DNA of 64,000 nt from SHWB01 sp050246875 (GTDB lineage: Bacteria; Pseudomonadota; Alphaproteobacteria; UBA6615), in NCBI GenBank assembly GCA_050246875.1, contig JBFWVF010000006.1, positions 256,295 through 320,294 of the forward strand, written 5' to 3'. Below are positions 40,551 to 49,449 of the stretch, one piece after another (the first letter of the stretch is position 1; the number at the start of each line of letters is the position of its first letter). The notes under the pieces were generated by a model. That model made no database searches, was not told where the DNA came from, and saw only the letters and a list, made by a program, of their open reading frames with translations. The translations under genes were made by a program, and so were the position numbers.

Positions 40551-41735
40551 TCAATTCGTGTGCCGGGTGCCGCGCCGGCCGAGCAGGACCACCATCGCCC
40601 CGGTCGCCGCGACCAGCGCCGCCAGCGCGACGAAGGCGGTCGGCAACCCCACCGCGCGCACCAGCGGCTGCAGCAGGAACGGGGCCGCGAACTGGCCACC
40701 GTAGATCGCCGTCACGAGGCCGCCGATGACCCGCGCGCGGACTCCAGGCCGCGTCAGCGCCATCAGCCACGTGCTCGAATTGGGAAACATCTGGCTCATG
40801 CCGAGGCCGAACACCGCCAACGCCACGAGGGCCAGCGCCGCGCCATCGGCGAACACCAGCAGCAGATAGCCGAGGGCCACGCCGCCGGCGACAAGGCTGT
40901 AGATCCAGGCGTGCCCCGTGCGGCGGGCGAACCACGGAAAGGCGAACCCGCCGAGCGATTGCAGCAGCATGGACAGGGCAATGGCGACGCCGATGAAGCC
41001 GGGACCACCGATCGACCGTTCGTCGAACAGGAACGGCAGATTCAACGGCATCTGCATGTACGCCATGCCGGTCACCGCGATCATGGCGTAGATGCCGAGC
41101 AGCGCCGGCCATGGCATCGGAGCGGCGACGGTTGGCGTGCGGATCGCATCCGAAGCGACGACCCGCGGCACGTCGCGTACCCACAGCACGGTCGCGATCG
41201 CCAGCGGCAATGCGATGGCGTGCAGGTAGAAGGGCATCCGCCAGCCGTATTCGGCCAGCGCACCGCCGGCGATCACCATGACCGCGCCGCCGCCGGCCGA
41301 ACCGACGCCGTACCACGCCATGGCCCGCGGCCGCGCCGGTCCGTCGTGCCAGTCGCCAAGCAGGGCCGGCGCCAGCGCATACATCACGCCCATCGCGCCG
41401 CCGAGGACGAGGCGGCTTGCCAGGATGGCGACGAGGTCGTCCAGCAGCAGCGGCGCGAGGCCGGCCAGCATGAACACCACGGTCGCCGCGATCAGCGGCA
41501 GCCGCCGGCCCGTGCGGTCGGCAAACCAGCCGGCGAGCGGCGCCATGACCGCCAGCAGCGCCGTCGGCAGGGCGACGACAAGACGCGCCAGCAGGTCGAT
41601 GTCGGGCGTATCGGCGAAATGACGCACCATCCCGGGCAGGGCCGGCGCGACCAGCGCCATCGTCATGCCCGACATGCCGCCGGTCACCACCAGCGTCGCG
41701 TCGCGCCGGAGGGCAGCGGCCCGGTCGGATGTCAT
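40551..41735 (-). CDS. MFS transporter, tandem copy 1
   Basis: A 394-residue major facilitator, 12 helices. Shared blocks are FADTPDIDLLARLVVALPTALLAV, APLAGWFADRTGRRLPLI (motif A), YMQMPLNLPFLFDERSIGGPGFIGVAIA and GMSQMFPNSSTWLMALTRPGVRARVIGG. It follows the serine hydrolase gene by 63 bp on the same strand, so hydrolase and three carriers form one probable transcription unit. A link between ester or lactam hydrolysis and uptake or export is suggested, not shown. Confidence 0.88.
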   Translation of the reverse strand: MTSDRAAALRRDATLVVTGGMSGMTMALVAPALPGMVRHFADTPDIDLLARLVVALPTALLAVMAPLAGWFADRTGRRLPLIAATVVFMLAGLAPLLLDDLVAILASRLVLGGAMGVMYALAPALLGDWHDGPARPRAMAWYGVGSAGGGAVMVIAGGALAEYGWRMPFYLHAIALPLAIATVLWVRDVPRVVASDAIRTPTVAAPMPWPALLGIYAMIAVTGMAYMQMPLNLPFLFDERSIGGPGFIGVAIALSMLLQSLGGFAFPWFARRTGHAWIYSLVAGGVALGYLLLVFADGAALALVALAVFGLGMSQMFPNSSTWLMALTRPGVRARVIGGLVTAIYGGQFAAPFLLQPLVRAVGLPTAFVALAALVAATGAMVVLLGRRGTRHTN

Positions 41736-41798
41736 GAACGTCCTTCGCGTGAGTGTCGTTGCGATTGCGATCCGCCGGAGCGCCTGGAAGCGGCAACG

Positions 41799-42977
41799 CT
41801 AGTCGACGCAGGCGAACACCGCCTCGATCACGCTGTTGGTCCGCACCCCGGTCCCGGGCTTCTCGCTCTGCAGGTTGCAGGTAAAGCAGACCGAGAGATT
41901 GCGATCCGGATCGGCGAAAGCGCGCGCGCCGCCCGAGCCGCTGTGGCCGAAGGCGCGCGGATTGGGGCCCATGTAGGAGGTTTCGGGCCAGTTGCGGAAG
42001 AAGCCCATGGCGCCACGCTGGGCCATGCCGAAGATGGCGTCGGCATTGGCTTCCCACTGGACGGAGGCCGCCCGCTCGACGGCCTCGGACGACAGCAGGC
42101 GGACGCCGTCGAGCGTGCCGCCGCCCGCCAGTGCGGCGTAGGCACGCGCCATCGCCCGCGCTTCGCCGTAGCCGCCGAAGGACGGCACCATGCCGAGGCG
42201 CAGCGCGCGGCCGTTGAGGTCCATCGGCTTCGGCATCGCCTTCCATGCCCGGTGGATCCACGCGTCGGGGTCGGCGATCAGCTTGCCGGTCGGGCTGGGC
42301 GCCGGAGTAGGGCACGGCAGGATGTCGGCGAAACGGTCCCAGTCGGCCTCCTTGCGCCCGATGTGATAGTCGGCGCCGAGTGGACCGAAGATGTTGTCCT
42401 CGACGAAAGCATCGATGCGCTGGCCCGTGACGCGCCGCACCAGTTCGCCGCACAGGTAACCGATGTTGACGGTGTTGTAGCCGCCGCGCGTGCCCGGCTC
42501 CCACGCCGGCACCTGCGCTTCGATGTTGCGGATCATGGCGTCGTAGTCGAACACGTCACCCGGCTTGCCCGCGTCCTGGAAATGAACCCCGCAATTGTGC
42601 GAGACGATGTGTCGGACGAGCACCTTTTCCTTGCCGGCCTGCGCGAACTCCGGCCAGTAGCGCGCGACCGGCGCGTCGAGATCGACCTTGCCGCGATCGG
42701 CGAGGATATGCACCGACAGCGCGCACATGCTTTTGGCGATGGAATACATCGCGACGATGGAGTTCTCGCGCCACGGCCGCGTCCGCGCCGCATCGAGGTG
42801 GCCGCCCCAGATATCGACGACCTTGCGGCCCTGGAAGTACACGCAGACCGCGCTGCCATGCTCGCCGCGGCGGGCGAAGTTCTCCTCCAGCGCCTCACGC
42901 ACCGCGGCGAAGCGCGGTTCGCACTGGCCCTCGACACGAACGGCAGGTATGGCCTCGGCCCTTGCGGTGGCGGTCAT
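41799..42977 (-). CDS. Serine hydrolase of the class C beta-lactamase/esterase family
   Basis: A 392-residue serine hydrolase. The SxxK nucleophile motif is SIAKS (in IVAMYSIAKSMCAL, near residue 80), the Tyr motif is YNTVN (GGYNTVNIGYLCGELV), and the third motif is GHSGSGGARAFADP in place of KTG. These are features of EstB-type esterases and related beta-lactamase-fold hydrolases. There is no signal peptide, so it is probably cytoplasmic, arguing for an esterase or lactonase rather than a periplasmic beta-lactamase. First gene of the unit with the MFS trio. Confidence 0.87.
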   Translation of the reverse strand: MTATARAEAIPAVRVEGQCEPRFAAVREALEENFARRGEHGSAVCVYFQGRKVVDIWGGHLDAARTRPWRENSIVAMYSIAKSMCALSVHILADRGKVDLDAPVARYWPEFAQAGKEKVLVRHIVSHNCGVHFQDAGKPGDVFDYDAMIRNIEAQVPAWEPGTRGGYNTVNIGYLCGELVRRVTGQRIDAFVEDNIFGPLGADYHIGRKEADWDRFADILPCPTPAPSPTGKLIADPDAWIHRAWKAMPKPMDLNGRALRLGMVPSFGGYGEARAMARAYAALAGGGTLDGVRLLSSEAVERAASVQWEANADAIFGMAQRGAMGFFRNWPETSYMGPNPRAFGHSGSGGARAFADPDRNLSVCFTCNLQSEKPGTGVRTNSVIEAVFACVD

Positions 42978-43050
42978 GGCGTTTCTCCGTCGGCTTGGTT
43001 GACGGCATTGGACGGCAACCCGGCGGGCCGCGCAAGGCCGGCCCCGGCGG

Positions 43051-43710
43051 TCAGCCGCCCTTGCCGTCGCGCCACGCCAGCAGCACGGCCATCTGCTCCT
43101 CGGTCAGCATCAGGGTGCAGGGCGGGCGCGGCGCGCCGTCCGTGTCGGCATGCTCGCACACCGCGTCGCCGTCGCGCGGCGCGCTCCAGCCCGCCAGCGA
43201 CCAGCGCCCGCCCGCGCGACTGAAGATCAGCAGGCGGTCCGCGGCGGCGCGCTCGAGGCAGGCGACCGGCTCGCGCCCGGGCGGACAGGCGGCCACGGCC
43301 AGACGCTGGAATGCCAGAGGGCTGCGGGTCCACTCAGGCGCGCCGTCGGGCGCTGCCGCGGCATCGAGGGTCGCCTCCTCCGCGGGTAGCAGGCGAACGA
43401 CGATGCGTGTGCCGGGCGGCGCCGTGCCGGTACCCGGTGGAAAGCGGACGTCGGCGACGCCGACCTGCGCGCACAGCGCCGGGTTGGCGCGCCACAGACA
43501 GGCCAGCCAGGTCTCGGCCGCACAGGCCGGCGTTTCTCCGAGATCGGCGCAGGCGCTGTCGCCGAACTTCGCGCCCGAGTGCACGCGCACCACGGCGCGA
43601 ACCGCGTCGGGAGCCGGCGGTGGCGGCATTTCCTGTGCGTCCTGTGCCGTGGCGGCCGCCCACGACAGCAGCAGCTGCAGCGAGACCAGAAGGATCCGCA
43701 CCGTCCTCAT
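43051..43710 (-). CDS. Secreted cysteine-rich protein of unknown function
   Basis: A 219-residue protein I do not recognise. ATG 43710 starts a signal peptide (RILLVSLQLLLSWAAATA) with cleavage near residue 22. The mature part has eight cysteines in recurring short contexts (DSACADLG, TPACAAET, WLACLWR, PALCAQ, VAACPPG, PVACLER, AVCEHA, PPCTLM), an even number consistent with disulfides in the periplasm. It overlaps the M23-like gene by 4 bp and is the last gene of the secreted-protein operon, so a role with the phosphoesterase is plausible. Confidence 0.75.
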   Translation of the reverse strand: MRTVRILLVSLQLLLSWAAATAQDAQEMPPPPAPDAVRAVVRVHSGAKFGDSACADLGETPACAAETWLACLWRANPALCAQVGVADVRFPPGTGTAPPGTRIVVRLLPAEEATLDAAAAPDGAPEWTRSPLAFQRLAVAACPPGREPVACLERAAADRLLIFSRAGGRWSLAGWSAPRDGDAVCEHADTDGAPRPPCTLMLTEEQMAVLLAWRDGKGG

Positions 43711-44201
43711 CGCGGCTTGCCGTCGTCGGGCGGGCCTGCGGGCGCAATGACTTCGGATGGATCGATCCGTTCGCTGCCGCGAAAGACCTCGACATGCAAC
43801 TGCGCCGACGGCGCTCCCGGCCAGCGTCGGCGGACATCGGCGATCACGCCGAGAACGCTCTGCCCTCCGACAACCGTATCGCCCGGCGCCAAAGTGTCGA
43901 CCTGAATGTAGAAGATGCGGAACGCCAGCCCGGCGTGATGCTGATGCCCGATGATGTGGACGACGGCCGGCGCCGGCAGGCCCGCCGTCGGCACATCGAC
44001 CGCGCCGATCGCGAAGACCGTGCCGTCGATGGGCGACACCACGGGCTGGCCCGGCGCGGCGGGCACATCGAGGCCGTTGTGGTACCACGGCCAGCGCTCC
44101 GGCCATGTGCCGCGTGCCTGCGTGTCGTCCGCCCGCGCGGGCGCCGCCACGGCGCTGGCCGCCAGCCAGCCGAAAATCGCCGCGATCGCAAGATGTTTCA
44201 T
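43707..44201 (-). CDS. Small secreted M23 (LytM)-like protein with altered catalytic motif
   Basis: A 164-residue exported protein; the signal peptide is MKHLAIAAIFGWLAASAVAAPARA. A compact LytM domain follows: HNGLDVPAAPGQPVVSPIDGTVFAIG gives the HxxxD zinc motif, HIIGHQHHAG the middle strand, and GDTVVGGQSVLG the next turn. The last motif, HLHFE in active peptidases, reads QLHVE, so the catalytic first His is Gln while the zinc His remains. It may thus be a non-peptidase or activator. Overlaps of 4 bp on both sides couple it to the phosphoesterase and the Cys-rich protein. Confidence 0.75.
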   Translation of the reverse strand: MKHLAIAAIFGWLAASAVAAPARADDTQARGTWPERWPWYHNGLDVPAAPGQPVVSPIDGTVFAIGAVDVPTAGLPAPAVVHIIGHQHHAGLAFRIFYIQVDTLAPGDTVVGGQSVLGVIADVRRRWPGAPSAQLHVEVFRGSERIDPSEVIAPAGPPDDGKPR

Positions 44202-45817
44202 GGCGTGGCGATCCGGCCATCGCGCCGTACGTTCACGGCACCGTCCCGCGCGAACCGCTCGACCACCGCATCCTCGACGCCGGGACCGAAATCGACAGGG
44301 TCGATGGCCGCCTCTGCCAGCATGCGGAAGCCATCGCCGCCGCCGCGCAGGAAATCGTTGGTCACCACACGATAGATCGCCGCTGGGTTCACCGGCTGCC
44401 AGTGTTCGGCCGCCTCGCGCACCTCGACATGCTGCAGGCGGCTGCCCGGCGGCCGCGACGGATCCCAGACATAGCGGAGTCCGGCGACCTGCAGGAAAGC
44501 GCCGCTGCCCGCCTCGGTGCGGCCGACGCCGTGTTCCAGTGCCGCCACAAGGTCGGCGCCGAGCAGGCCGAAAATGGAAATCGTGTTCTGGAACGGCAGC
44601 ACGGTGAGGACATCGCCCATCGTCACCGGGCCGGCGCGCAGCGAGGCGCGAATGCCGCCGCCATTCTGCAAGGCGATCTGCGCGCCCTGCGGACGCATGC
44701 GGGCCAGCATCGCCTCGGCGACCAGATTGCCCATCTCGCATTCGCGCGCCCGGCAGGCGGCCCGGTCGCCGTCGATGTCGGCCACGGCCATGCCAACCCT
44801 CCGCGCCCGGAGCCCGGCGATCGGCTGCAGCAGTTCCGTGACCTTCGCGGCGACCGCGGCGTCTTCCGGCGTCCCTGCATCGAGCGGAATCGCCCGGCCG
44901 GCGATGGCCACGACCTGGCCGTCGTCGTCGAAGTCGAGATCGAGACGCCCGAGATAGCGACCGAAGGCATAGGCGGTGACGACGGGGACGGTCTCGCGTG
45001 CCGGCCCCCGCGCAAGTAGCGGGTAGGGCAACCCTGCGCCGTCGGCATCGTCACCCATGCGGCTGTGACTGTGGCCGCCGACAATCGCGTCGATGCCCTC
45101 GACATCGCGCGCGAGCAACCGGTCCGCGTGGATGCCGACATGGGTGAGCGCGATGATCTTGTTCACCCCCGCGGCCGTCAGGCGGGCGGCTTCGTCGCGC
45201 AGCGACGCCGCGGGCGACAGGAAGCGCACGCTGTCGCCGCCATTCGAGATTTCGGCCGTGCTTTCGGTCACGGCACCGATCACGGCGATGCGCTGGCCGT
45301 CGCGCTCGACGATCGTCGAGGCTGCGAGCCGCCCGCCCAGCGGCGAGCCCGCGGCCGGGACGACGTTGGCGGCGAGCACGGGGAAATCCGCGAGGTCGAC
45401 GAAGCGGGCCAGTTCCGCCGGGCCACCGTCGAACTCGTGATTGCCCAGCGCCATGGCGTCGAAGCCGATCAGGTTCATCACCGCCGCCGCGTCCTCGCCG
45501 CGCCAGTGGGTGTAGATCAGCGAGCCCTGGAACTGGTCGCCGGCCGACAGCACGACGGCGCTGCGCCCGGCCGCCTGTGCCGCCGCGCGCTCGCGGGCGA
45601 TGGCGCTGGTGAGGCGGGCCGCGCCACCAAAGCAGTCCGGCCCGTCGCGCTCGGCCGGCCGGCAGGTCGCGTCGAACCTGTCGACCGGCTCGTAGCGGGC
45701 GTGAAAGTCGTTGATGTGGAGGATGGTCAGGCGGGTGCCGGCCGCCGCCGCCGACGCGACGAGGGCGAGCCCGCAGACGGCGACGGCAAGGACGACGAGA
45801 CATCGGGCCCGCCACAT
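44198..45817 (-). CDS. Periplasmic 5'-nucleotidase/2',3'-cyclic phosphodiesterase-like phosphoesterase
   Basis: A 539-residue UshA/SoxB-like metallophosphoesterase. The signal peptide is near residues 5-26 (VLAVAVCGLALVASAAAA). The catalytic domain has LTILHINDFHARYEP, SAGDQFQGS, ALGNHEFDGG, ALTHVGIHADR and VGGHSHSRM, supplying the two-metal site. The C-terminal substrate domain has LQNGGGIRASL, VLPFQNTISIF and RVVTNDFLRGGGDGF. It would hydrolyse nucleotides or other phosphate esters in the periplasm. First gene of three overlapping genes for secreted proteins. Confidence 0.88.
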   Translation of the reverse strand: MWRARCLVVLAVAVCGLALVASAAAAGTRLTILHINDFHARYEPVDRFDATCRPAERDGPDCFGGAARLTSAIARERAAAQAAGRSAVVLSAGDQFQGSLIYTHWRGEDAAAVMNLIGFDAMALGNHEFDGGPAELARFVDLADFPVLAANVVPAAGSPLGGRLAASTIVERDGQRIAVIGAVTESTAEISNGGDSVRFLSPAASLRDEAARLTAAGVNKIIALTHVGIHADRLLARDVEGIDAIVGGHSHSRMGDDADGAGLPYPLLARGPARETVPVVTAYAFGRYLGRLDLDFDDDGQVVAIAGRAIPLDAGTPEDAAVAAKVTELLQPIAGLRARRVGMAVADIDGDRAACRARECEMGNLVAEAMLARMRPQGAQIALQNGGGIRASLRAGPVTMGDVLTVLPFQNTISIFGLLGADLVAALEHGVGRTEAGSGAFLQVAGLRYVWDPSRPPGSRLQHVEVREAAEHWQPVNPAAIYRVVTNDFLRGGGDGFRMLAEAAIDPVDFGPGVEDAVVERFARDGAVNVRRDGRIATP

Positions 45818-45844
45818 GGCGCGACCTCCCTCCCGGCCAGCAGT

Positions 45845-47731
45845 TCAGGCGGCGCGCTGCCCGCCCCGCCGACGCGGCGCACGCGCCGGCGCGGCCTCCC
45901 CGTCCTCCTCGTCGAACAGCGACGCGAGCTGGTCGAGCATCGTGCCGCCGAGCTGTTCGGCATCGACGATGGTGACGGCCCGCTTGTAGTAGCGTGTCAC
46001 GTCATGGCCGATGCCGATGGCGATCAGTTCGACCGGCGACATCGTCTCGATCCACTCAATGACACGGCGCAGGTGCCGCTCGAGATAGTTGCCGGGGTTC
46101 ACCGACAACGTCGAATCGTCGACCGGCGCGCCGTCCGAGATGACCATGAGGATGCGCCGCTGCTCCGGCCGCGCGATCAGTCGCTCGTGCGCCCACAGCA
46201 GCGCCTCGCCGTCGATGTTCTCCTTGAGCAGCCCCTCGCGCAGCATCAGGCCGAGGCTCTTGCGCGCGCGTCGCCAGGGCGCGTCGGCCGACTTGTAGAT
46301 GATATGGCGCAGGTCGTTGAGGCGGCCGGGATTGGAGGGCTTGCCGTCGGCGAGCCACTTCTCGCGGCTCTGGCCGCCCTTCCAGGCCCGCGTCGTGAAG
46401 CCGAGGATCTCGACTTTCACGCCGCAGCGTTCGAGCGTGCGGGCGAGGATGTCGGCACTCATCGCCGCCACCGAAATGGGCCGGCCGCGCATCGAGCCCG
46501 AATTGTCGATCAGCAGCGAGACGACGGTGTCGCGGAAGCGGGTGTCCTTCTCCTGCTTGTAGGTCAGCGGATGCATGGGGTTGGCGACGATGCGGGCGAG
46601 CCGCGCCGTGTCCAGCATGCCTTCCTCGAGGTCGAAGTCCCACGACCGCATCTGCTTGGCCATCAGCCGGCGCTGCAGCCGATTGGCGAGGCGCGAGATG
46701 ACCGACTGCAGGCTCGAAAGCTGCTGGTCGAGCTGCTGGCGCAGACGCGTCAACTCGTCCGGGTCGCACAGATCCTCGGCGTCGACGATCTCGTCGTAGG
46801 TGGTGCACCAGGCGCGATAGAGCTGCGCGTCGGGCTGGTTGTGCCAGCCTTCCGGGGGCCGCCATGGCCGGCCCGGCTCCTCGGGATCCTCGTCGCCGGT
46901 GCCGGGCTGCAGGTCGCCATCGCCCTCCTGCATCTCGGCCTCGGCGTCCTCGGAATCCTCGCCGGCGTCCTGCTGCTCGCCGGCCGCCTCCATCGACGCC
47001 TGCTCGGCGTCGCCCTCGGCGTCGCCGGACTCGCTGCCCTGGCTGTCGGTGTCGTCCTCGCCCTCGCCGTCATTGTCCTCCGGATCGGCGACCAGATCGT
47101 CGTCGGCAAGGCCGAGGTCGACAATCATGCGGCGCACGAGGTCGGCATAGGCCTGCTGGTCGTGCAACCGGTCGGTGAGGGTGGCTAGCTGGGCACCGAT
47201 CTTCGACTCGACCCAGGGCCGCCACAGGTCGACCATCTGCCGTGCCGAAGGTGGCGGCGGCGCGCCGGTCAAGGTCTCGCGCGCCAGCATGGCGACCGCC
47301 TCCGCGAGCGGCGCCTGGTCGCGCTCGGTAATGCGCGCGTACCCGTGGCTGCGGCAGCGATCTTCCAGCGCGGCACCAAGATTGCCGGCGAGTCCGATCA
47401 TGCGGCGCGCACCGATGGCCTCGACGCGTGCCTGTTCCACCGCGTCGTAGAGCGCGCGCGCAGCCGGCGCCGCCGGCACGCGCGCACCGTGCAATTTGGC
47501 ATCGTGGTAGCGCAGCCGCAGGGCCATCGCGTCGGCTTCGCCGCGAACCACGCCGACCTCGTCGGCCGGCAGGTCGCGGGCGGGCAGCGGCAGGCGCGCT
47601 TCCTTGCCGCGCAATTGTGGCGGATCAGGCGAGAAGGCGACGTTCAGTTCCGGCTCGCGGGCGATCGCCCGCATCGCCGCCGCTGTCACGCGGCGGAATT
47701 CCTCGACAGGTCCGTCACGATTGGCGGCCAT
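45845..47731 (-). CDS. cobT: Cobaltochelatase subunit CobT
   Basis: A 628-residue subunit of the aerobic, ATP-dependent cobaltochelatase that inserts cobalt into hydrogenobyrinate a,c-diamide. It has the characteristic N-terminal helical domain, a very acidic central stretch (about residues 205-285, repeated Asp/Glu with DEDPEE) and a C-terminal von Willebrand A domain with the MIDAS motif DNSGSMRG near residue 410. CobT forms the chaperone-like ring with CobS, acting on CobN, which is not in the window. It starts 15 bp after the cobS stop. Confidence 0.95.
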   Translation of the reverse strand: MAANRDGPVEEFRRVTAAAMRAIAREPELNVAFSPDPPQLRGKEARLPLPARDLPADEVGVVRGEADAMALRLRYHDAKLHGARVPAAPAARALYDAVEQARVEAIGARRMIGLAGNLGAALEDRCRSHGYARITERDQAPLAEAVAMLARETLTGAPPPPSARQMVDLWRPWVESKIGAQLATLTDRLHDQQAYADLVRRMIVDLGLADDDLVADPEDNDGEGEDDTDSQGSESGDAEGDAEQASMEAAGEQQDAGEDSEDAEAEMQEGDGDLQPGTGDEDPEEPGRPWRPPEGWHNQPDAQLYRAWCTTYDEIVDAEDLCDPDELTRLRQQLDQQLSSLQSVISRLANRLQRRLMAKQMRSWDFDLEEGMLDTARLARIVANPMHPLTYKQEKDTRFRDTVVSLLIDNSGSMRGRPISVAAMSADILARTLERCGVKVEILGFTTRAWKGGQSREKWLADGKPSNPGRLNDLRHIIYKSADAPWRRARKSLGLMLREGLLKENIDGEALLWAHERLIARPEQRRILMVISDGAPVDDSTLSVNPGNYLERHLRRVIEWIETMSPVELIAIGIGHDVTRYYKRAVTIVDAEQLGGTMLDQLASLFDEEDGEAAPARAPRRRGGQRAA

Positions 47732-47746
47732 GGCCCCGCGCCTTTG

Positions 47747-48763
47747 CTACTGCCGGCGCGGCGCCTTGACGACCCCGCCTTCCAGCTCGGTGCCGAAACA
47801 GCGCTGGTAGTATTCGGCGACGGTGGTGCGCTCGACCTCGTCGCACTTGTTGAGGAAGGTCAGGCGAAAAGCCAGCGACACCGACTTGAAGATGCGCGCG
47901 TTCTCGGCCCAGGTGATGCAGGTGCGCGGGGACATGACGGTCGAGATGTCGCCGGCGACGAAGCCGGCGCGAGTCAGCTCGGCCGTCGCCACCATGGCCC
48001 GGATGGTCTTGCGGCCCTCGTCGTTGTCGAACTCGGGCGACTTGGCCAGCACGATCGCCACTTCCTCGTCGAAATCGAGGTAGTTGAGCGTGACGACGAT
48101 ATTCCAGCGATCCATCTGCGCCTGATTGATCTGCTGGATGCCGTGATAGAGCCCCGTCGTGTCGCCCAGACCGACCGAGTTGGCGGTAGCGAACAGGCGG
48201 AACGAGCGGTGCGAGCGCAGCACCTTGTTCTGGTCGAGCAGCGTCATCTTGCCGTCGGCCTCCAGCACGCGCTGGATGACGAACATCACGTCGGGCCGGC
48301 CAGCGTCGTACTCGTCGAACACCAGTGCGCAGGGGTTCTGCAGCGCCCAGGGCAGCAGGCCTTCGCGGAACTCCGTCACCTGCTTGCCGTCGCGCAGGAC
48401 GATGGCGTCCTTGCCTATCAGGTCGATGCGGCTGATGTGACTGTCGAGGTTGACGCGCACGCACGGCCAGTTGAGGCGCGCGGCGACCTGCTCGATGTGC
48501 GTCGACTTGCCGGTGCCGTGATAGCCCTGCACCAGCACCCGCCGGTTGTGGGCGAAGCCGGCGAGGATGGCCAGCGTCGTGTCGTGGTCGAAGCGATAGG
48601 CCTCGTCGACGTCCGGCACGAACTCCGTCGTCTGCGAATAGGCCGGCACCTCCATGTCGGAGTCGATGCCGAAGATCTGGCGCACCGACGCCTTGATGTC
48701 CGGTGCCGCCGGCAGATCGATCGCCGCGGAGTGTTCGGTCCCGCTTGTCGTTGTCGCACTCAT
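47747..48763 (-). CDS. cobS: Cobaltochelatase subunit CobS (AAA+ ATPase)
   Basis: A 338-residue MoxR-type AAA+ ATPase. Walker A is GYHGTGKSTH (near residue 80), Walker B is CALVFDEYDAGRPDV, and sensor 1 is RLFATANSVG. The N-terminal segment KASVRQIFGIDSDMEVPAYS is typical of CobS. It powers the cobaltochelatase with CobT. It lies 54 bp downstream of the J-domain protein, in an order (DnaJ-like, cobS, cobT, with bolA alongside) that is shared by many alphaproteobacteria. Confidence 0.96.
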   Translation of the reverse strand: MSATTTSGTEHSAAIDLPAAPDIKASVRQIFGIDSDMEVPAYSQTTEFVPDVDEAYRFDHDTTLAILAGFAHNRRVLVQGYHGTGKSTHIEQVAARLNWPCVRVNLDSHISRIDLIGKDAIVLRDGKQVTEFREGLLPWALQNPCALVFDEYDAGRPDVMFVIQRVLEADGKMTLLDQNKVLRSHRSFRLFATANSVGLGDTTGLYHGIQQINQAQMDRWNIVVTLNYLDFDEEVAIVLAKSPEFDNDEGRKTIRAMVATAELTRAGFVAGDISTVMSPRTCITWAENARIFKSVSLAFRLTFLNKCDEVERTTVAEYYQRCFGTELEGGVVKAPRRQ

Positions 48764-48817
48764 GAAATCATCCGGTGTTGCGGCGGTGGGGCAGTTGCGG
48801 ACTTCGGCCCTGCGGCT

Positions 48818-49369
48818 TCAGCCCGCCGCCGCCATCAGCGTGCTGTAGGCGGCATTGATCGCCTTCAGGCGTTCCTCCGCCTGCTTGCTGCCGCCATTGG
48901 CGTCGGGGTGGTGGCGTTTGACCAGTTCCTTATAGCGGCTTTTTATCATTTCGACAGTCACCGGTGGTGCCAGTTCCATCACCGCCAGCGCCTTGCCCTC
49001 CGGCGTGTTGGTGGCGACCCGGCGCTCAGCCTCCGGCTCGACAGGCTCGTCGAACAGGCCGAAGCGGTCGGCGAGGCGCCACCAGCGCCCGCCCATGCGC
49101 TTGCCGAGCGGCCAGGTTGGGCGGTGCCAGGTCGTATCGCCGCGCAATTCGCGGTCGATCTCGGATTCGCTCATGCCGGCATAGTAGTTCCACCCGGCAT
49201 TGTACGCGCGGACGTGGTCGAGGCAGAACCAGAACCACTCGCCCGGCTGGCGTGGCGAGCGTGGTGCACGGAACTCTCCCGACCGCCGGCAACCGGCATG
49301 ATCGCACTGCCGCGGCGGCAAGGCCGGGTCGACGAAAAGCGGGTCTGGCATCACGGGTTTGCGCGACAT
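48818..49369 (-). CDS. J-domain protein with C-terminal HPD domain
   Basis: A 183-residue co-chaperone-like protein. The J domain is at the C-terminus (about residues 118-183), with the HPD motif in YKELVKRHHPDANGGSKQAEERLKAINAAYSTL. The N-terminal part has a possible zinc site, CDHAGCRRSGEF...WFCLDHVRAYN (Cx4C and CxxH). ATG 49369 starts the conserved sequence; the reading frame continues upstream across the divergent bolA promoter and is not credible there. It probably recruits Hsp70 to an unknown client, perhaps the chelatase. Confidence 0.85.
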   Translation of the reverse strand: MSRKPVMPDPLFVDPALPPRQCDHAGCRRSGEFRAPRSPRQPGEWFWFCLDHVRAYNAGWNYYAGMSESEIDRELRGDTTWHRPTWPLGKRMGGRWWRLADRFGLFDEPVEPEAERRVATNTPEGKALAVMELAPPVTVEMIKSRYKELVKRHHPDANGGSKQAEERLKAINAAYSTLMAAAG

Positions 49370-49449
49370 CTGCCAAATATGAAAGGATCGCCTGCGGGTG
49401 GCAAGCGCATGCCCGCCGCACCCGCCGAGCCCGATAGGATGCCGCCGCC

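Noticed and set aside
38022..41735. Three MFS genes as one gene broken by frameshifts
   Set aside because: Each has its own start, 12 helices and a normal length of about 400 residues.
40182..43223. Long plus-strand reading frame opposite the MFS and serine hydrolase genes
   Set aside because: No recognisable domain, strongly biased residues, and four well-supported genes on the other strand.
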